Positions 1 to 7,669 of a DNA stretch of 27,488 bases are shown here, in pieces (the stretch's first letter is position 1; the number at the start of each line of letters is the position of its first letter). The notes beneath the pieces were generated by a model. It had not been told where the DNA came from, did not search any database, and worked only from the letters and a program-made list of their open reading frames with translations. Origin of the DNA: a virus; IMG/VR virus record IMGVR_UViG_3300044613_000825, positions 1 to 27,488 of that record. The stretch is one strand, 5' to 3'. Position numbers and translations under genes: made by a program.

Positions 1-131
1 TTGAAACGCAAAGCTCCCAGGCCCCGTGGGATATAAGAACGGGCACGCGCGCCTAGTCGAGAACGGGGTGCAATGCAAGTCACAACCGCGTGATGACCGT
101 TAGGGTTGCACGTCCTGGGAATAGCTATGTA

Positions 132-150
132 ATACAATGGCTGATTGTAT
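132..150. repeat. 7-bp inverted repeat, operator-like
   Basis: ATACAAT and ATTGTAT flank the 5-base spacer GGCTG, a perfect 7-bp dyad of the size bound by small dimeric regulators. Each arm contains a TACAAT hexamer, one per strand, but neither has a -35 box at a usable distance. Its function is unknown. Confidence 0.45.
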
Positions 151-202
151 CATGTGGTGTTGCTTAGGGTGACACACTAACAACCCCTCCCATTACTTGA
201 CG

Positions 203-224
203 CATCATCTGTCCATCATCTGTC
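203..224. repeat. Two tandem copies of an 11-base unit
   Basis: CATCATCTGTC occurs twice back to back (203-213 and 214-224), followed by one further C. No further copies were noticed in the window. It could be a binding site or replication slippage. Confidence 0.6.
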
Positions 225-521
225 CCTCAACAGTATTCATCGCCCTCTATACTCAATGCCCCGACCTGGAACCTTGCGTGACCCTCGCCAGGTCTTGGGT
301 GTTACTTGGAAGGGGTACCCCGGGGGCTGGGGGTGGCCTTATTCTTGCATACGACACTCTCACATTTTCCCAGAGAAATTCCCATCCGACTGGGACCCCA
401 TACCATATCTCGGGATGTAAGACATGATATGTTCCATCTGATGTCCCCTAGGCTCTAGGTTGTCTTCCAAGGTGACTCATCGGGGGATACCATCGCTTAT
501 ACTGTCTCGATATGGAGATTA

Positions 522-541
522 GGTAATTATTTGTCATTACC
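522..541. repeat. Inverted repeat just upstream of the first promoter
   Basis: GGTAAT (522-527) and ATTACC (536-541) form a 6-bp dyad with an 8-base spacer. It ends four bases before the -35 box at 546, a position suited to an activator or repressor site. Confidence 0.45.
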
Positions 542-545
542 CCCA

Positions 546-574
546 TTGACTTTGTATTTAAAATATGCTATAAT
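546..574 (+). promoter_or_regulatory. Sigma70-like extended -10 promoter (P1)
   Basis: A -35 box TTGACT (546-551) is followed by a 17-base spacer and a perfect TATAAT (569-574), with TG one base upstream of the -10 box (extended -10). The predicted transcript starts near 581 and leads into the spike gene at 784 and the packaging genes. It closely matches the promoter at 7714-7742, including the spacer block AAATATG. A host-sigma70 promoter fits the absence of a phage RNA polymerase in the window. Confidence 0.8.
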
Positions 575-697
575 AAGAGCATAGCGCAAGAGAGCTCATG
601 TAGATGTCACCCACAGGGTAACAGAGATTCTTGTTTATCTAATCTTTAATCTTTGTCATCTCTTCTACTTTATAACTTCTTGCCACCAACATCGCTC

Positions 698-735
698 AAG
701 GGGTACCCGAGCTTGTCCCGGCCCCCTTTCTTTTT
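698..735 (+). terminator. Possible terminator or attenuator ahead of the spike gene
   Basis: AAGGGG (698-703) can pair with CCCCTT (723-728), followed by the T-rich run TCTTTTT (729-735). The loop is long (about 19 bases) and the stem short, so the structure is weaker than the two other terminators in the window. It lies between promoter P1 and the spike gene, so if active it would reduce read-through from P1. Confidence 0.4.
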
Positions 736-783
736 GTCCTCTTCCGTCCAAATTGGGCGTCGACCCTACAAAGGATTAAGACC

Positions 784-3420
784 ATCGCCAAACTTACCGT
801 AAACCCGTTGCAGTCCGGCTACCGTTCATCGAACGCCCTGAATGCCAATTTGGATGCTATTGAGGCCGCACTCGAGAATACCCTGAGCCGCGACGGAACC
901 TCGCCCAACCAAATGTCCGCCCCGCTGGACATGAACAGTAACCGCATTACAAACCTGGCCGCGCCTGTGAGCGGTTCCGATGCTGCACGCCTTACCGATG
1001 TGCTGACCGTGGCTCCTGGCACGAATGTCGGGACTTTCCTCGCGACGCCTACCAGTGCCAATTTGGCTGCCGCCCTGACGGATGAGACGGGTACCGGGCT
1101 CGCAGTATTTAATAATTCGCCGACCCTCGTGACCCCGGTTATCACGGGCGGGTCGGTCACCGGTATTACCGATCTGGCGGTGGCTGACGGCGGCACGGGC
1201 GCATCGGACGCATCAACCGCTCGCACAAACCTTGGCCTTGCAATCGGCACGAACGTCCAAGCCTATGACGCGGACCTTCAGGCTATCGCAGCACTGACTT
1301 CCGCTGCCGACAAGCTGCCCTACGCCACCGGAGCGCAAGCGTGGGCGATGACGGACCTGACGGCAACTGGTCGCTCTTTGACCGGAGCCGCTACCCCCGC
1401 CGCAGCTAAAGACAACATTTACCTTGAGCGCACCCCGTTTGATTTTGGTGTGGTCGGAGACACCACGGACGGGACGAACGGCACCGATGACACCGCCGCG
1501 TGGCAGGCATATTTTGACTATTGCTTCACGAACAACCGCGTTCCGACAGCTAACCGCTACATCAAATCGCGCATCACCGGAGCGCTAACAATCCTTGCAA
1601 AGCGCGTTCCCGTGAGCGTGGGCGGAAACGTGGCGGTAGCCTTCGACCTCGGCAACGTAACGTTCATGTATAACGGCACCCGGAATCGCGTTGTTTTGGA
1701 CATCGGTTCTGCGCCAAACGGGACTGCGGGGGCAAACGCCTACATCGAAAGCAAGATGGTCTTGCCAGATGTGATCGCGGTGGGTGGTTCCGTAACTTGG
1801 CCTGTGACCTCGCTGTCCGGGGCGGACACTGCCATTCGCATCCGTCGAGCGTTCCGCTGCGACATCCGGTATGGTTACGTTGTCGGTTTCTCCAAGGGCG
1901 TCGAACTGATTGGCGTGGCGTATTGCCAGCATCATCTCCAGCACATTGTTGACAACAAGTTCGGCCTGATCCTGACGACTGAAGGCACGGACATTGACGA
2001 TAGTTTCACCAACGAAAACAACTTTTTTGGCGGCAGGATCGGCCACACTTCTAACTCAAACGGGTTAGGTGCCGCTGCGGGCGTCGTGTTCACCTGGGAC
2101 AAGTCGGCCTCATATCGGGGCCAGAACTGCAATCGCTTCCACGGGCCGTGCTTTGAAAGCGGCGGCGCGGGTTCTGGCGCTGACCGCATCCCGATCTGGT
2201 TTGATGGCGCGGGTAGCCACAACGTCTTCCGAGACATCCGCAACGAAGGAAACTTCGGCGTGATGGCGGTTTGCGATGGGGCGGGGGCATCATCCCGGGC
2301 GGCGGGCAATGAGTTTAATATGCTCTATGGCGAGAGCATTGGGCTTCAACTGGCCATTCAGCAAGTCGGAGGCGCGAGCGGAAACATTGTCACAGGCCCG
2401 CGTTCTCACCAGTCGCACTGGCACAGCAGCGACATGGGCAAGCTAATCTATACTAACGGTGACACTAAGGCGGCGCTACGCGGGAAAGAGTTCTTCTTCG
2501 GGGTCGCAGGCACGTTTATTGCCAGCACCCCTAGCAGGGTTGATCCTGTCGGCGGCGGCGCAAGCATTATGACGCACCGGACAGCCGTCATGCTGGACGC
2601 GGGAGGTTACGCTCGCATCGGCGTTGCAATAGATACCTCAGTTCTAAAGGATTTTTTGTGCTGTTATTCTACAGTCACAGGGACTTCGGGACGCCCATAT
2701 TTTGTTGCGCTTGACGCAAACGGCGCAATACTGGCTGGAACAGCTACCGAAACTGCGACAAACCCCATAACTGGCGCAACTTTTAGTAACGAAAGCTATG
2801 TAAAAGCTGTAGCGCCAACAACTGCGGCAACCAAACTAGTAACAAGCGGAAACGGGTTCAGTACGTCTGCCGATGTTGCCTCGACGCGCGCATTGTTTGT
2901 TACCGTGCGGCCCGAAGTAAAAACTTTGTTGTTTATGGTAATGGGTGGTTCGGCCAAAGTCGGCGTCCATTCCATGAGTGTTACCAGTTTTGGTTTTAGC
3001 GATCTGGTTGGCTCTGCATACCCGACGCTGGACGGCCTTTCCGCTTTGCGCGTCTTCAACCCGCTCGATGACGGGTATGACGATATGCGGGCTATCGCGA
3101 ACCCGGCTACGACTGGCATCCACGGTTATTACCGCTTGGGTGATATTGTTCGGAACGCCGTTGTGGTTGCGGGTCAACCAACTGGATGGCAATGCACGAC
3201 AACGGGGTTCCTCGCCCCGGCGTGGGCTATCAGCACGGCATACGATCCTGTTGGCCGGTTGGTGACGAATGACGGCGGCAAGATTTACGAGCTTGTGACG
3301 GCAGGCACGTCAGCGGGCGCAACCGGCCCGACCGGCACGGGATCGGCCATCGCGGACGGCACCTGCGTTTGGAATTACATCGGCGTGAAGGCGACCTTTG
3401 CTGCGCTGGCGAACCTGTGA
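784..3420 (+). CDS. Tailspike/tail fibre with beta-helix domain, probable ATC start
   Basis: Host-receptor binding virion protein of about 878 residues. Residues 1-75 form an anchor domain containing ENTLSRDG and PLDMNSNR, nearly the same as the fibre at 10470-11402 and typical of N-terminal virion-binding regions of podovirus fibres. A linker of short fibre-like repeats follows, including NLGLAIGTN. From about residue 219 the motif FDFGVVGD with nearby TDDTAAWQA marks a pectate-lyase-like parallel beta-helix, the usual tailspike fold. The last 100 residues contain a YELVTAGTSAGATGPTGTG module seen at adhesin ends. The first ATG/GTG/TTG in frame is TTG 808, but the protein similarity to the second fibre begins 8 codons earlier, at ATC 784 (I-A-K-L, where the other has M-A-K-L). 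AAAGGA at 770-775 is well spaced for ATC 784. Codon use is richer in GCG and CGC than in the head genes, suggesting transfer. Any enzymatic activity on host polysaccharide is unproven. Confidence 0.85.
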   Translation: MAKLTVNPLQSGYRSSNALNANLDAIEAALENTLSRDGTSPNQMSAPLDMNSNRITNLAAPVSGSDAARLTDVLTVAPGTNVGTFLATPTSANLAAALTDETGTGLAVFNNSPTLVTPVITGGSVTGITDLAVADGGTGASDASTARTNLGLAIGTNVQAYDADLQAIAALTSAADKLPYATGAQAWAMTDLTATGRSLTGAATPAAAKDNIYLERTPFDFGVVGDTTDGTNGTDDTAAWQAYFDYCFTNNRVPTANRYIKSRITGALTILAKRVPVSVGGNVAVAFDLGNVTFMYNGTRNRVVLDIGSAPNGTAGANAYIESKMVLPDVIAVGGSVTWPVTSLSGADTAIRIRRAFRCDIRYGYVVGFSKGVELIGVAYCQHHLQHIVDNKFGLILTTEGTDIDDSFTNENNFFGGRIGHTSNSNGLGAAAGVVFTWDKSASYRGQNCNRFHGPCFESGGAGSGADRIPIWFDGAGSHNVFRDIRNEGNFGVMAVCDGAGASSRAAGNEFNMLYGESIGLQLAIQQVGGASGNIVTGPRSHQSHWHSSDMGKLIYTNGDTKAALRGKEFFFGVAGTFIASTPSRVDPVGGGASIMTHRTAVMLDAGGYARIGVAIDTSVLKDFLCCYSTVTGTSGRPYFVALDANGAILAGTATETATNPITGATFSNESYVKAVAPTTAATKLVTSGNGFSTSADVASTRALFVTVRPEVKTLLFMVMGGSAKVGVHSMSVTSFGFSDLVGSAYPTLDGLSALRVFNPLDDGYDDMRAIANPATTGIHGYYRLGDIVRNAVVVAGQPTGWQCTTTGFLAPAWAISTAYDPVGRLVTNDGGKIYELVTAGTSAGATGPTGTGSAIADGTCVWNYIGVKATFAALANL

Positions 3421-4079
3421 TGATCCTCGAACCTGGCCACCTCATTACCAATATAGCGCCTGCCACCGCTGCCAACCCGCCGAAAGCCAACCGCATGACA
3501 AACGCAGACGATCTCAAAAACCCTGTTCCCGAATCAATTATCATAAAAAAACTCACAAAACCTCCATATAAAGGTGAGTCGGGCGTCTGGCTCACCGAGG
3601 CTCTCTTCTACCAAAAGACCGTTGACCGACCTAAGAACCGGCTTATCTGCGAACCCGTCTTTGACCTCTACGATACACGACCCGGTCTAATCAATTGCCG
3701 GACCACCTTTGTCAACCTCAAAGACCCAACGGGTCGCAAGTGGGCAATGACGTATCTTGGCGACTGGAACCACTGGCTACGTCTCATGCGATGTGCCTGG
3801 TTCCGGGAAGCCTTCGAGGTCTGGATATCAGAACTTAATCTCCAATTGAAATCAGAGGCCATCGCCAAGGCCCTCGAGATCATGAACGGTGAGAATGGTG
3901 CTCAAGCTCTTGCTGCTGCTAAGTTCATTGCGACTGCAGAATACGACAAGAGCGTCCGAGGTCGACCGTCTAAACAAGAGCTCGAAGGCCAACTTAAAAA
4001 GGCAGCTGAGGCGCTTACCGTGGAAGATGAGGACCTAGCCCGCATTGGATTGAAAGTAATTGCAGGAGGTAAAGCCTGA
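3420..4079 (+). CDS. Probable terminase small subunit / DNA maturase A-like protein
   Basis: A 219-residue protein placed two genes before the large terminase, where podoviruses usually encode the DNA-recognition subunit of the packaging motor. It has a central Trp/Arg-rich region (WAMTYLGDWNHWLRLMR), then a predicted helical stretch, and ends with RGRPSKQELEGQLKKAAEAL, a basic-to-acidic tail that I associate with phage small terminases; this is recall, not a search. The ATG at 3420 shares a base with the spike stop codon (TGATG), which suggests coupled translation. An alternative ATG lies at 3495 (MTNADDL), which would remove 25 residues. Neither has a clear ribosome binding site. The assignment rests mainly on position, so moderate certainty. 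Confidence 0.6.
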   Translation: MILEPGHLITNIAPATAANPPKANRMTNADDLKNPVPESIIIKKLTKPPYKGESGVWLTEALFYQKTVDRPKNRLICEPVFDLYDTRPGLINCRTTFVNLKDPTGRKWAMTYLGDWNHWLRLMRCAWFREAFEVWISELNLQLKSEAIAKALEIMNGENGAQALAAAKFIATAEYDKSVRGRPSKQELEGQLKKAAEALTVEDEDLARIGLKVIAGGKA

Positions 4080-4339
4080 TGGCCACAGAAGCCCGCCGAA
4101 GGGCGCAAGCTAAGTACAACTCAAAGCCGGAACAAGTCAAACGTCGAATGGCCCGCAACAGGGCCCGGGCGGAAATGATTCGCTCCGGCAAAGCGCGTAA
4201 GGGTGACGGCAAAGATGTCGGACACGCCAACGGTAACCCCCTAGACAATAGGAAAGGGAACCTGCGAATGGAGTCTAAAAAAGCCAACCGCTCGTACCCG
4301 CGAAAGAAGAATGGCTCAAAGCGAAACCCAAAGGACTAA
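4079..4339 (+). CDS. Small HNH-like basic protein
   Basis: An 86-residue, very basic protein. The N-terminal half is a Lys/Arg-rich helix (KPEQVKRRMARNRARAEM). Residues 45-70 read DVGHANGNPLDNRKGNLR followed by KKANRS, matching the HNH pattern of an H-x2-GN turn, a central DNR and an N-L-R helix. The normal first Asp-His pair appears as G-H, so catalytic competence is uncertain. HNH proteins next to terminase genes in other phages (such as HK97 gp74) assist DNA packaging; a similar role is inferred here only from position. The start ATG overlaps the previous stop (TGATG), and a strong AGGAGG sits at about 4065-4070. The 3' end overlaps the terminase start by 29 bases. Confidence 0.7.
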   Translation: MATEARRRAQAKYNSKPEQVKRRMARNRARAEMIRSGKARKGDGKDVGHANGNPLDNRKGNLRMESKKANRSYPRKKNGSKRNPKD

Positions 4340-5882
4340 GACAGAACTAATCAAGGAGGCCGCCCTCGCGGACCTTGAGACGTTCATCCGCCTGATCGCC
4401 CCTAAGCAGGTCTTGGGGGCGGTCCACGTTGAACTCTGCTCCTGGTGGACACGGCAAGAGGCTAAGACCCACCAGCTTCTCCTGTTGCCTCGAGACCACG
4501 GTAAGTCCCGTATGATCGCTTTCCGGGTGGCCTGGGAGATTACTCGACGTCCCGACATCAGGATTCTTTATGTCTCCGCTACTTCGCATCTCGCGGAGAA
4601 GCAGCTTAAGTTTATCAAGGACATTCTGACCAGCGATATTTATCGTCGCTATTGGCCGGAGATGGTCAACGAAGAAGAAGGTAAGCGCGAAAGGTGGACG
4701 AACACCGAGATTGCAATCGACCACCCGAAACGGAAGGAAGAGGGTATCCGGGATGCGACTGTCTTTACCGGCGGCCTGACAACCTCCCTGACCGGTCTTC
4801 ACTGCGATGTGGCGGTAATGGACGACGTGGTTGTCTACGAGAATGCCTACACCGATGAGGGACGAAACAGGGTTCAGAGCCAGTACTCCCTCCTAGCGTC
4901 CATCCAAGGCGGTGACGCCTCTGTATGGGCCTGCGGGACTCGGTACCACCCGAAAGACCTCTACTCCGAGCTCATCGACATGCACGAAGACGTGTATGAC
5001 GAAAACAATGAAGTTGTAGACAAAGAACCTGTCTACGAGGTCTTTGAACGGGCAGTTGAGAATATCGGTGACGGTACTGGTGAATTCCTCTGGCCAATCC
5101 AGATTCGCTCCGACGGTAAGAAGTTTGGCTTTGACCAAAAGATTCTAGCCCGTAAGCGTGCCCAGTATCTCGACAGGACACAGTTCCGAGCCCAGTACTA
5201 CAACGACCCTAACGATCCCGGAGACATGCGGATTGACCGTGGCAAGTTCCAGTATTACGACAAGAAGCACATGGTGAACCAGAACGGTTCCTGGTGGTAT
5301 CGCGACCGTAAGCTGAATGTCTTTGCCGCTGTCGACTTTGCCTACTCAGAATCCGCTAGGGCCGACTACACGGCTATTGTTGTCATCGGGATCGACCGGG
5401 ACGGTTACATTTATGTTCTAGATATCGACAGGTTCAAGACTGATAAAATCAGCGAGTACTTTAAACACATCCTCGATTTGCACATCAAATGGGATTTCCG
5501 TAAGCTGTCCGCAGAAATTACAGCGGCTCAGAGAGCTATTGTCTCCCAGCTCAAGGATCACATTCGATCATATGGTATGCACCTCAGCGTTGTGGACCAC
5601 AAGCCGACCCGCCACCAGGGCTCTAAAGAAGAGCGACTTGCGGCGATTCTTGAGCCAAGATACGATAACGATACCGTCTGGCACTACAAAGGCGGTAACT
5701 GCCAAGTCCTCGAAGATGAACTGATCTTGTCTCACCCGCCTCATGACGACGTCATGGATGCCCTAGCCTCGGCTATTGAGATCGCAGTACCTCCTGTCGG
5801 TATGCAGGGTCGAGGTTCTAATGGGCCTACCACCAACATTATTTACGGTCGCTTTGGCGGCGTATCAGGGAGAGTCATGTAA
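4311..5882 (+). CDS. terL: Terminase large subunit (DNA packaging ATPase-nuclease)
   Basis: The 523-residue motor that pumps phage DNA into the prohead and cuts it. The N-terminal ATPase shows a variant Walker A, PRDHGKS, at residues 60-66, a phage-terminase form lacking the usual G-x4-GK. Walker B is VAVMDD at 167-172. The C-terminal RNase H-like nuclease has its first metal-binding Asp in FAAVDFAYS (D342) and the last acidic cluster in HPPHDDVMDAL (D479, D480, D483). The length is close to T7 gp19 and similar terminases. The start lies inside the HNH-like gene with GAAAGAAG just upstream. The stop TAA shares a base with the portal ATG, so terminase and portal are probably co-translated. Confidence 0.95.
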   Translation: MAQSETQRTKTELIKEAALADLETFIRLIAPKQVLGAVHVELCSWWTRQEAKTHQLLLLPRDHGKSRMIAFRVAWEITRRPDIRILYVSATSHLAEKQLKFIKDILTSDIYRRYWPEMVNEEEGKRERWTNTEIAIDHPKRKEEGIRDATVFTGGLTTSLTGLHCDVAVMDDVVVYENAYTDEGRNRVQSQYSLLASIQGGDASVWACGTRYHPKDLYSELIDMHEDVYDENNEVVDKEPVYEVFERAVENIGDGTGEFLWPIQIRSDGKKFGFDQKILARKRAQYLDRTQFRAQYYNDPNDPGDMRIDRGKFQYYDKKHMVNQNGSWWYRDRKLNVFAAVDFAYSESARADYTAIVVIGIDRDGYIYVLDIDRFKTDKISEYFKHILDLHIKWDFRKLSAEITAAQRAIVSQLKDHIRSYGMHLSVVDHKPTRHQGSKEERLAAILEPRYDNDTVWHYKGGNCQVLEDELILSHPPHDDVMDALASAIEIAVPPVGMQGRGSNGPTTNIIYGRFGGVSGRVM

Positions 5883-7669
5883 TGGCTACCGGAACTAGAA
5901 GTCTTGACATCTGGGATATCTTGAAGCCAGACCGTCTTGCCGAGCACATCAGCAATAAGTTTGTTGAGTGGGAATCGATGCGGAACCAATGGCTCGAGCA
6001 AAAGGCCGAGATTCGCGAGTATATCTTTGCGACAGATACTTCAGGCACTTCTAACGAAGCCCTCCCGTGGAAGAACTCGGTTCACATCCCTAAGCTATGT
6101 CAAATTCGGGACAACCTGAACGCCAACTATATGGCGGCTCTGTTTCCTAATGACCGGCCTATTAAATGGGAAGGTGATGACGAGTCCTCGGAGGCCAAGA
6201 CCAAGCGAGAGGTCATTGAGGCCTATATGGCTAATAAGATGCGTATGGGTGGCTATCGCGGCACCGTACAGCAACTAGTCAATGACTACATCGATTACGG
6301 CAACGTCTTCTGTATGACGGAGTTTATTGCCGAGGAATTCGAAGACTCCGTGACCGGTGAGAAACATTCCGGCTTCGTGGGCCCCCGTCTCGTGCGTATC
6401 TCCCCGAACGACATTGTCTTCAATCCGACTGCATCTTCGTTCGCTGAGTCCCCTAAGATTATTCGAGAGCTTCGCTCAATGGGCTCCTTGAAGGCGGATA
6501 TGCAAGATCACCCCGAGAATGGATATCTCGAGGAGATTTTCGATAGGGTTATGGCTAATCGTCATCAGTTTTCTGGCCTGAGTCAAGGCGACTTCAAGAA
6601 GGCCGATGGCTTCCAGATCGATGGTTTTGGATCGTTCCTACAGTACTTCCAATCGGAGTATGTAGAACTGCTCCACTTCTACGGGGATATCTATGATGTT
6701 GACACGCAGGAGTTTCAAAAGAATCGTGTCATCACCGTTGTTGATCGCTGCTACATTATTCGTAATGAGCCCTGTTCTACTTGGACGGGACGCCCGAACA
6801 TCTTCCATTGTGGTTGGCGTCTGCGCCCTGATAACCTCTACGCTATGGGCCCTCTCGATAATCTGGTTGGCATGCAATACCGCATCGACCACCTCGAGAA
6901 TGCCAAGTCAGACGCCTTTGACCTGATTATCCACCCCGTCATGAAGGTGAAAGGGTACGTCGAGGACTTCGAATATGGTCCTGGTGAACGTATTTACTGC
7001 GGTGACGAAGGTGACGTAGAGTTCCAAAGTCCTGACACCACCATGCTTAATGCGGATACGCAGATCGCTATCTATGAAGCTAAGATGGAGGAGATGGCTG
7101 GTGCTCCTAAACAGGCTATGGGTTTCAGGACTCCTGGTGAAAAGACTGCCTACGAGGTCCAGGTTCTCGAGAACGGCGCTAACCGGGTCTTCCTGAACAA
7201 GAGCGCGTATTTTGAGGAGACCTTCCTCGAACCCGCCCTTAACTCGATGTTGGAGACCGCTCGCCGCAACATGGGTCCGTCCGACCTCATCAAGGTTATG
7301 GATGACCAGTTCGGCGCTGCGGAGTTCATGAAGATTACCAAAGACGACATTGCCGCTAAAGGCAAGCTTCGTCCTATTGGTGCTCGTCGATTCGCCCGTA
7401 ATGCCAATATTCTTCAAAACCTGACGCAACTGGCTACCTCTCCGCTGGGTCAAGACCCTGCAGTTAATGCCCACGTTTCTGGTATTGGTATGGCCAAACT
7501 CATTGAAGAGCTGTTGGACCTTGAGCGTTTTGACCTAGTCAGTGACAATGTCCGTATCTCTGAGATGCTGGAAACCGAGAAACTCAAGCAATCTGCACAA
7601 CAAATCGTAGCCGAACAAGGAATGCCGACCAATGCAAACCCGATGGTACCAGCACCGACCCCAGTCTGA
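5882..7669 (+). CDS. Portal protein (head-tail connector)
   Basis: A 595-residue protein that would form the ring at the capsid vertex through which DNA enters and leaves. It directly follows the large terminase and precedes scaffold and capsid genes, the standard place for a podovirus portal. Supporting text includes an early LPWKNSVHIPKLCQIRDNLNANYMAALFP, a central WRLRPDNLYAMGPLDNLVGMQYRID and a C-terminal Gln-rich tail (KLKQSAQQIVAEQ), features I recognise from T7-like portals. There are no membrane segments. The ATG overlaps the terminase stop by one base. Confidence 0.85.
   Translation: MATGTRSLDIWDILKPDRLAEHISNKFVEWESMRNQWLEQKAEIREYIFATDTSGTSNEALPWKNSVHIPKLCQIRDNLNANYMAALFPNDRPIKWEGDDESSEAKTKREVIEAYMANKMRMGGYRGTVQQLVNDYIDYGNVFCMTEFIAEEFEDSVTGEKHSGFVGPRLVRISPNDIVFNPTASSFAESPKIIRELRSMGSLKADMQDHPENGYLEEIFDRVMANRHQFSGLSQGDFKKADGFQIDGFGSFLQYFQSEYVELLHFYGDIYDVDTQEFQKNRVITVVDRCYIIRNEPCSTWTGRPNIFHCGWRLRPDNLYAMGPLDNLVGMQYRIDHLENAKSDAFDLIIHPVMKVKGYVEDFEYGPGERIYCGDEGDVEFQSPDTTMLNADTQIAIYEAKMEEMAGAPKQAMGFRTPGEKTAYEVQVLENGANRVFLNKSAYFEETFLEPALNSMLETARRNMGPSDLIKVMDDQFGAAEFMKITKDDIAAKGKLRPIGARRFARNANILQNLTQLATSPLGQDPAVNAHVSGIGMAKLIEELLDLERFDLVSDNVRISEMLETEKLKQSAQQIVAEQGMPTNANPMVPAPTPV

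Larger units (their letters stand above)
1..783. other. Long non-coding region, probable control region or genome end
   Basis: No convincing coding region lies here. The only open frame of any length (about 197-427) begins at TTG, has no ribosome binding site and reads as low-complexity. The region contains a 7-bp inverted repeat (132-150), an 11-base tandem repeat (203-224), a GGGGTACCCC palindrome (312-321), an inverted repeat (522-541) just ahead of a strong promoter (546-574), and a possible terminator (698-735). In related podoviruses the gap between leftward replication genes and rightward virion genes often holds terminal repeats and promoters. Because genes at the right edge run leftward and genes here run rightward, this could be that gap on the complete genome. 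That is inference from layout only; no terminal repeat copy is visible elsewhere in the window. Confidence 0.55.

Noticed and set aside
22-68. CCCCGT/ACGGGG inverted repeat as a tRNA or RNA structure
   Set aside because: The arms are only 6 bp apart by 35 bases, with no tRNA-like T-loop (GGTTCGA-type) or anticodon arm.
106-138. TTGCAC...TACAAT as a promoter
   Set aside because: The spacer is 21 bases, too long for sigma70, and no gene follows within reach other than through P1.
197-427. 76-residue open frame in the left non-coding region
   Set aside because: It starts at TTG with no ribosome binding site, has a Gly/Pro-rich low-complexity middle, and lies upstream of the promoter rather than after it.
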